Below are positions 5,765 to 9,428 of a stretch of 9,428 nucleotides of DNA, one piece after another (within the stretch, counting starts at the first letter, position 1; the number at the start of each line of letters is the position of its first letter). Source of the stretch: Anaerolineales bacterium (lineage in GTDB: Bacteria > Chloroflexota > Anaerolineae > Anaerolineales > E44-bin32); assembly GCA_030606845.1 (NCBI GenBank), contig JAUWFP010000066.1:1-9428 (forward strand), in the 5' to 3' direction. Made by a program: the position numbers and the translations under genes. Under the pieces are notes generated by a model, which was not told where the DNA came from, made no database searches, and was given only the letters and a program-made list of their open reading frames with translations.

Positions 5765-6244
5765 ATGGAAAAAATAGAGACCAGCGGAAACGCTAATAAA
5801 GACGATCGTACTCTATGGCTTGCGCGGATCACTGTCGGCGCGGTTTTTCTGATGAATGTATCCTGCGCCCTCGCCTTTATCCTGCAACCCGAGTTATATT
5901 CCCCTGGATTTGAAGTTGCTGGTGTGCCGGGGAGGATCTACGTTCAGGGCCTGGGGATTCTCTTCCTCATGTGGAATGCCACCTACCCTCTGGTGATTTT
6001 TCACCCGATCCGCTATCGAGCCTTATTCATCGTCGTCCTCATACAACAAGCGATTGGTTTTACAGGTGAAACCTGGCTTTGGTTGACGATGCCACCCGGG
6101 CATTCGCCCCTCCTGGCTACCGGGCTCAGATTCATGCTCTTCGACGGGATCGGTCTTATCGCCATGGCAGGGGCATATTGGCTTCTCATGCGCCAAAGGG
6201 CCCGCAGCCGGGGACCACGGGGAACCACCCCTCTCATTCTATAG
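5765..6244 (+). CDS. 4-TM membrane protein, unknown function
   Basis: The only plus-strand gene in the window, 159 aa, not recognised. After a polar 17-residue start it shows hydrophobic segments at about residues 18-42, 57-79, 84-104 and 120-141, then a basic tail (RQRARSRGPRG). The first extracytoplasmic loop carries QPELYSPGFEVAGVPGR, and the second helix opens with YVQGLGILFLMWNATYP. Conserved-looking glycines and aromatics suggest a compact four-helix bundle. It is transcribed divergently from the 8-TM gene, so the operator at 5629-5645 could affect both, though it lies about 90 bases upstream of the candidate -10 here. The ribosome site is weak (AAGAGA before the ATG at 5765). The gene ends 56 bases before a strong bidirectional terminator. 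An exact function cannot be given. Confidence 0.75.
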   Translation: MEKIETSGNANKDDRTLWLARITVGAVFLMNVSCALAFILQPELYSPGFEVAGVPGRIYVQGLGILFLMWNATYPLVIFHPIRYRALFIVVLIQQAIGFTGETWLWLTMPPGHSPLLATGLRFMLFDGIGLIAMAGAYWLLMRQRARSRGPRGTTPLIL

Positions 6245-6300
6245 ATGCGGTTTCATAATGATGGCGAGTCTAATAGTCTTCAATTTCGTTTCATAAAAAG

Positions 6301-6329
6301 TAAAAGCCCCCGCAATGCAGGGGCTTTTA
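6301..6329. terminator. Bidirectional rho-independent terminator
   Basis: A perfect 10-bp stem, TAAAAGCCCC at 6301-6310 pairing with GGGGCTTTTA at 6320-6329, closes a 9-base loop and is T-rich on both sides (TTTTATTTT downstream on plus, TTTTACTTTTT downstream on minus). It sits between the convergent 4-TM gene and the cold-shock gene and should end both transcripts. Confidence 0.9.
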
Positions 6330-6347
6330 TTTTAGGGCTTAGTTAAA

Positions 6348-6557
6348 CTAGACAGTTACGACGTTGGCGGCTTGTAAACCCTTCTCGCCTTGTTCAACAT
6401 CGAATTCCACGCGTTGGCCTTCTTCTAGATTCCGAAAGCCGTCGCCCTGGATTGCTGAGAAGTGGACAAAGACGTCCTCTCCTTCTTCACGCTCGATAAA
6501 ACCGTAACCCTTGCTGCCATTGAACCATTTGACCGTACCAAGAACTCGTTCCGACAT
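6348..6557 (-). CDS. csp: Cold-shock domain protein (CspA family)
   Basis: A 69-aa single OB-fold protein that binds single-stranded RNA and DNA and acts as an RNA chaperone in the cytoplasm. Both nucleic-acid-binding motifs are intact: RNP1 KGYGFI at residues 16-21 and RNP2 VFVHF at 29-33, with the family opening [14 protein letters not shown] and closing GLQAANVV. The ATG at 6557 is chosen because an excellent AAGGAGG lies nine bases upstream and the family begins here; a longer reading into the leader has no support. A promoter candidate at 6708-6736 gives a leader of about 144 nt, similar in length to the thermoregulated leader of E. coli cspA. The gene ends 19 bases before the bidirectional terminator and is probably monocistronic. 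Whether it is cold-induced or constitutive cannot be told from sequence. Confidence 0.96.
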   Translation of the reverse strand: MSERVLGTVKWFNGSKGYGFIEREEGEDVFVHFSAIQGDGFRNLEEGQRVEFDVEQGEKGLQAANVVTV

Positions 6558-6633
6558 TATATATTGCCTCCTTACGGCAAAAACTGTTGAGTTGCTTGTC
6601 TCGTTCCCGGCGGTCGTAGTTCTGAACAAAATC

Positions 6634-6658
6634 GGCCTGAGCCGATGAAGCTCAGGCC
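6634..6658 (-). promoter_or_regulatory. Perfect hairpin in the cold-shock gene leader
   Basis: GGCCTGAGC (6634-6642) and GCTCAGGCC (6650-6658) form a 9-bp GC-rich stem with a 7-base loop, 77 bases upstream of the csp ATG and inside its predicted leader. On the minus strand it is followed by GATTTTG, a short T-run, so it could act as a weak attenuator. It may instead be a structural or stability element of the mRNA. Confidence 0.6.
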
Positions 6659-6707
6659 TTGATCTTTCGACTTCCAGACAGAACTTGCATGCAACTTTCT
6701 AGCTGAA

Positions 6708-6736
6708 ATCATATCAGTTTTAAGTGCGTTTGACTA
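6708..6736 (-). promoter_or_regulatory. Candidate csp promoter
   Basis: On the minus strand TAGTCA (6731-6736, four of six) stands 17 bases from TATGAT (6708-6713, five of six), predicting a start near 6701. A 10-bp palindrome, TTGCATGCAA (6685-6694), lies just inside the transcript. The fit of spacing and leader length supports it, but the -35 box is imperfect. Confidence 0.5.
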
Positions 6737-7045
6737 GAGCCTTTCTTGACATCAATGATTTTACACTCCGCTCCCCATCCCCTGGTCTGTGGGACTCTTC
6801 CCCTCCTTCAACTGCACATATCTCGTCGTTATCCCATTCAAGCTTCGATCGACGATAAGTAAACCCAAACCCGATCCATTGAAATTGGACCACAAGGGAA
6901 TGGTTGATAGGCAGATTCTCGAGGGATTTCGCCGTTAGAACTTCGCCTGCACCTCACCCCTGAGTACAGCGGTAAAACCTGCCAGGGCGCTTGCACTGGA
7001 TATCGCTCGAAAGCCTCTCGGATCGCGCCTGGAGACCGCGCCTGG
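6737..7045. other. 309-bp region without a supported gene
   Basis: This lies between the csp promoter and the stop codon of the glycosyltransferase-cNMP gene. A minus-strand reading frame enters it from inside that gene, but its protein (Arg/Ser-rich, no domain) looks like a shadow frame. The only local structure I noticed is a 9-bp direct repeat at its right end. I found no clear terminator for the large gene, tRNA or IS end here. Confidence 0.5.
7024..7045. repeat. Short direct repeat after the stop codon of the large gene
   Basis: CGCGCCTGG occurs at 7024-7032 and again at 7037-7045, directly downstream of the TAG stop of the minus-strand gene. Two 9-bp copies are too little to assign a role. 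Confidence 0.4.
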
Positions 7046-8836
7046 CTAGAGATCCTCGAGCGGCTGCGTGCCGAGCAGATCATCAGCGACGTCGTACGCT
7101 TCACGGATATGCGAGAGGTAGCGCTCATTCGAATGGCGCAGACGACCGCTGAGCGACTGAGCAAGGCGGTGCCAGACATTCGCAGCCAACTCGGGATAAT
7201 CCGCCATGAGGACGGTAAGGGACGTGCGCGTGAAGGTGATGACCTCCGTCGGCTCCAACGCTGTGACTGTAGCCGAATGAGGGGCGTCAATAAGCAGGGA
7301 GACTTCTCCTAACGTCTCCCCCACTCCCAAGTCGATCAATTCCATAGACTCCTCAGAATCGTTACCCAGTGTGATACGAACTTTCCCCTTTGTGATGACG
7401 AAGAGCGCGTGCTCCTTCGAGCCTTCTTTGATGATAACGTCATCTTTGGCAAAAAATTCGCGCTGGCAAATGGAGAGCAGTGCCTGGATCTGATCCGGTT
7501 TGAGACCTTTGAACAACGGAATATCTCTAATCAGAAGAAGAAGTGCTTCATCATCCAATTGCTCGAATTCTGCACGCATGACTTCTGTCGCTCGCGCCAC
7601 CTCCTCAAGGCGGATGTTTCCTCTCTTAATGATGGAGGAGAACGCAACGCCAAGACCACGGCTCGTAAGCCTTCGGAGCCTACGCCAGCGTCGCTGGAAG
7701 TTTAAGTAGACCTCAAATGGATTGTCGATGGGGATTGCTTTGGTCTTCGCCAGCCAGATGTTGCGAATGGTTTCTTTAGCGTCAGCCACGCGGTCTTCCG
7801 CGAGGTAGTCAAGCGCGAGGATCAGATTGGTCTTAAGGATCTTATCATCAAGCGTATCTCGCAGGAATTCACCCGGGTAGGGATCCAAATCCTCCGCCTC
7901 GACGAGCGTCATGTTCACCTCTTCGGTCTGACCGTCGATCTTTGCCTTGGAGTACAGAAGCCTAAATATGTCTTCCCGGAAGCGTTGCCACGTCGGATGT
8001 GTTTTCGAAGGTGGTCGGTGCTGGATGTAGAGCTCGTTATCGAGGAAGAAATTAAAGCCAAACATACGTGCATTCAAAACATAATCCGTGTCCTCCCCAC
8101 GCGTAATGCGAGGATCGAAGGGGACAGTCCTGAAGAGTGAACGATGGATAACCATACATCCACCGAAAGCAAAAGGCGTAAGCTTTAATCTTGGTTCACC
8201 CGGGATGATTTTATCGAAAGCCTCACGCTTGCTGCCAAAGCGATCCCAATACGTCATCCAATGGATCTCTTCCGGAACGTCGTCGTAATAGGAACCTTTA
8301 GCGTTTAAGTAATATCCAGCGACGCCGTCGATCGTTTGCCCCATGAAGCGGCTGCCGATGAACTCACGTGCCTTGTAAATAAATTTGGGTTCATCAAAGA
8401 ATTCATCATCGTCAATAAGGACAGCTATTTCGGCGCCAAGGACATACGGTATGAAAAGGCACATGTTGCGAATGTTGGAGTATCCTGCGAGCGAGAGGAC
8501 ATCGATAAGATCGTCTCGTTCTGCCTCTCTTAACACCTGGTGCATGGCATGCAAGTGGGAGTGCGAGATAACGAAGGTTTCGACGGGGGAGTCGACTTCT
8601 CGTACCAGTTCATTGACGCGATTCTCGACATCTCTCTCGATATCGGGCGCTGTTGAACACGCCAGCACTGCAAGCGAATAATCTTTATCATCCAGAACCA
8701 TGAGCGATTCGAGCGTCTTGGCTAATGTTCCTTCTTGATCGATGGGCGTGGGATGGTCGTAGACGATGTCGCCCGGCTGCCAGCCCACCGCTTTCTCACG
8801 AGACCAATATGTTGGGATGACCATCACTGTCTTCAT
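7046..8836 (-). CDS. Glycosyltransferase (GT-A/GT2-like) fused to C-terminal cyclic-nucleotide-binding domain
   Basis: A 596-aa two-domain cytoplasmic protein. The N-terminal half looks like a GT-A glycosyltransferase: MKTVMVIPTYWSRE start, GYSNIRN near 118, a metal-binding IDDDEFF motif with D142-D144, FGGCMVIHRSLF near 224, and an acceptor-site-like R-G-E-D-T-D motif with E248-D249, followed by a histidine at 273 (QHRPP). A helical linker spans about 310-435. Residues about 440-568 form a CRP-type cNMP domain (LFKGL start, GETLGEVSLL phosphate cassette, long C-helix), but no helix-turn-helix follows. In the cassette the usual Arg of PRSAT is a His (PHSATV, residue 520). The ATG at 8836 is chosen because the fold begins there; its ribosome site is poor, and an in-frame TTG at 8902 would add 22 unsupported residues. 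It follows another minus-strand gene after a gap of about 190 bases. Sugar transfer gated by a nucleotide signal is inferred. Confidence 0.85.
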   Translation of the reverse strand: MKTVMVIPTYWSREKAVGWQPGDIVYDHPTPIDQEGTLAKTLESLMVLDDKDYSLAVLACSTAPDIERDVENRVNELVREVDSPVETFVISHSHLHAMHQVLREAERDDLIDVLSLAGYSNIRNMCLFIPYVLGAEIAVLIDDDEFFDEPKFIYKAREFIGSRFMGQTIDGVAGYYLNAKGSYYDDVPEEIHWMTYWDRFGSKREAFDKIIPGEPRLKLTPFAFGGCMVIHRSLFRTVPFDPRITRGEDTDYVLNARMFGFNFFLDNELYIQHRPPSKTHPTWQRFREDIFRLLYSKAKIDGQTEEVNMTLVEAEDLDPYPGEFLRDTLDDKILKTNLILALDYLAEDRVADAKETIRNIWLAKTKAIPIDNPFEVYLNFQRRWRRLRRLTSRGLGVAFSSIIKRGNIRLEEVARATEVMRAEFEQLDDEALLLLIRDIPLFKGLKPDQIQALLSICQREFFAKDDVIIKEGSKEHALFVITKGKVRITLGNDSEESMELIDLGVGETLGEVSLLIDAPHSATVTALEPTEVITFTRTSLTVLMADYPELAANVWHRLAQSLSGRLRHSNERYLSHIREAYDVADDLLGTQPLEDL

Positions 8837-9026
8837 ATTCGTTGACGGCGCCTTATCACAATCAAACTGCTGTGATGTGCGCCTACCTTCTCCTTTCGAC
8901 AAACTAATCGCGAATCACTAGTGGCGTGTAATCTGGCCTGCTCGCGGCTATGCAGCACCTCTTATCTTTCTACATTAAGGACATCCAGGATGCAAGGAAA
9001 CGGACGACCAATTTTTTTTGATCACT

Positions 9027-9428
9027 TCAAGAAGCGAGAGGTAGCTGCTGATCGTCCTCGCTCACCTGCTTATGCGGAGCCACTTCCGGCGCAAGTGCGT
9101 TGAGCAATGCTTTCCACCCGTGCATGAGACGTTGGTAGCGATCAATCGTCTGTGGGAGCACTTCATACGAATCCTCAAACGCAACGGTGAGCTCCAATAA
9201 GCGGGGATCATCTAGGAACTCCGCAGCTTTTTCTCCGCCGATGCTCAATCCCAGCCTCTGCTGGTTGATTTCCGCTTTAAAACTCGTCTCCAATCGGCCG
9301 AGCCCATTCAGATACCAAGTCATGAAGGGATTGCGCCCGATCCAACCAAGACAGGCGCCAAAGAACCGGTCTCGCACGGTTTGTCTGCGGACATCCGGAG
9401 TACGCGGAAAGTCGTCATAGGTATCGTG
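9027..9428 (-). CDS. Unrecognised protein, C-terminal 133 residues (runs off window)
   Basis: The frame is open from the right edge, so the start lies outside the window; a GTG at 9377 is internal to this frame and should not be taken as the start. The visible part is soluble, mixed alpha-helical and rich in charged residues, with segments such as GWIGRNPFMTWYLNGLGRLE, a DDPRLLELTVAFEDSYEVLP stretch, and a helix RYQRLMHGWKALLNALAPEV before a polar tail. No membrane segment or catalytic motif stands out, and I do not recognise the family. It lies upstream of the glycosyltransferase-cNMP gene on the same strand, about 190 bases from that gene's chosen start, so the two may be co-transcribed and act together in glycan or compatible-solute synthesis. 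That is a guess from position only. Confidence 0.65.
   Translation of the reverse strand, partial: HDTYDDFPRTPDVRRQTVRDRFFGACLGWIGRNPFMTWYLNGLGRLETSFKAEINQQRLGLSIGGEKAAEFLDDPRLLELTVAFEDSYEVLPQTIDRYQRLMHGWKALLNALAPEVAPHKQVSEDDQQLPLAS

Noticed and set aside
6838..7290. 150-aa minus-strand frame overlapping the 3' end of the glycosyltransferase-cNMP gene
   Set aside because: Most of it overlaps the cNMP domain in another frame, and the Arg/Ser-rich product has no recognisable domain. The part beyond 7045 is not enough to support a gene.
8985..9026. T8 run with CATCC-A-GGATG palindrome nearby as a terminator after the partial right-edge gene
   Set aside because: On the minus strand the T8 run reads as A8, and the short palindrome at 8982-8992 has no loop and no downstream T-run, so it cannot be a rho-independent terminator for the minus-strand gene.

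Overview
The window looks like a chromosomal segment of a free-living bacterium with intermediate GC content and ordinary sigma70-type promoters and Shine-Dalgarno sites. The mix of small integral membrane proteins, a DrrA-type ABC exporter and a glycosyltransferase fused to a cyclic-nucleotide-binding domain suggests an environmental lineage. Chloroflexota (Anaerolineae-like) is my best guess, but nothing here proves it. I see no rRNA, tRNA, insertion sequence, phage gene or CRISPR array.

Layout: all genes but one lie on the minus strand. At the left edge is an ABC-type export pair: a complete ATPase (538-1455), translationally coupled by ATGA to an ABC-2 permease that runs off the window (1-541). 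After a 261-bp gap comes a compact minus-strand block. In order of transcription it holds an 8-TM membrane protein (5561-4749), a cysteine-less DUF1858-like protein (4663-4436), a MarR regulator (4351-3899), an 85-aa membrane protein (ATGA overlap with MarR), an ICMT/PEMT-type membrane methyltransferase (3608-3021), a 131-aa 4-TM protein (17-bp overlap) and a PD-(D/E)XK nuclease with a Cas4/AddB-like iron-sulfur staple (2616-1717). The 8-TM gene has the best promoter in the window (TTGACA-17-TATTAT). A perfect 17-bp palindrome of MarR-operator type sits on its transcription start. The simplest reading is that the MarR protein controls this promoter, and perhaps itself by readthrough.

Divergent from that promoter is a 159-aa 4-TM protein (5765-6244, plus strand), the only plus-strand gene. 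It converges on a cold-shock protein gene (6348-6557, minus) across a strong bidirectional terminator at 6301-6329. The csp gene has a long predicted 5' leader of about 144 nt with a perfect 9-bp hairpin.

The right part carries a large two-domain protein (7046-8836): an N-terminal GT-A-like glycosyltransferase and a C-terminal cyclic-nucleotide-binding domain with no DNA-binding domain. Upstream of it is the C-terminal end of an unrecognised gene (9027-9428). The most noteworthy items are the glycosyltransferase-cNMP fusion with a His in place of the usual phosphate-cassette Arg, the MarR operator/promoter arrangement with its associated membrane-protein operon, a sequence block shared by two promoters more than 4 kb apart, and the solitary nuclease at the end of a membrane-gene operon.
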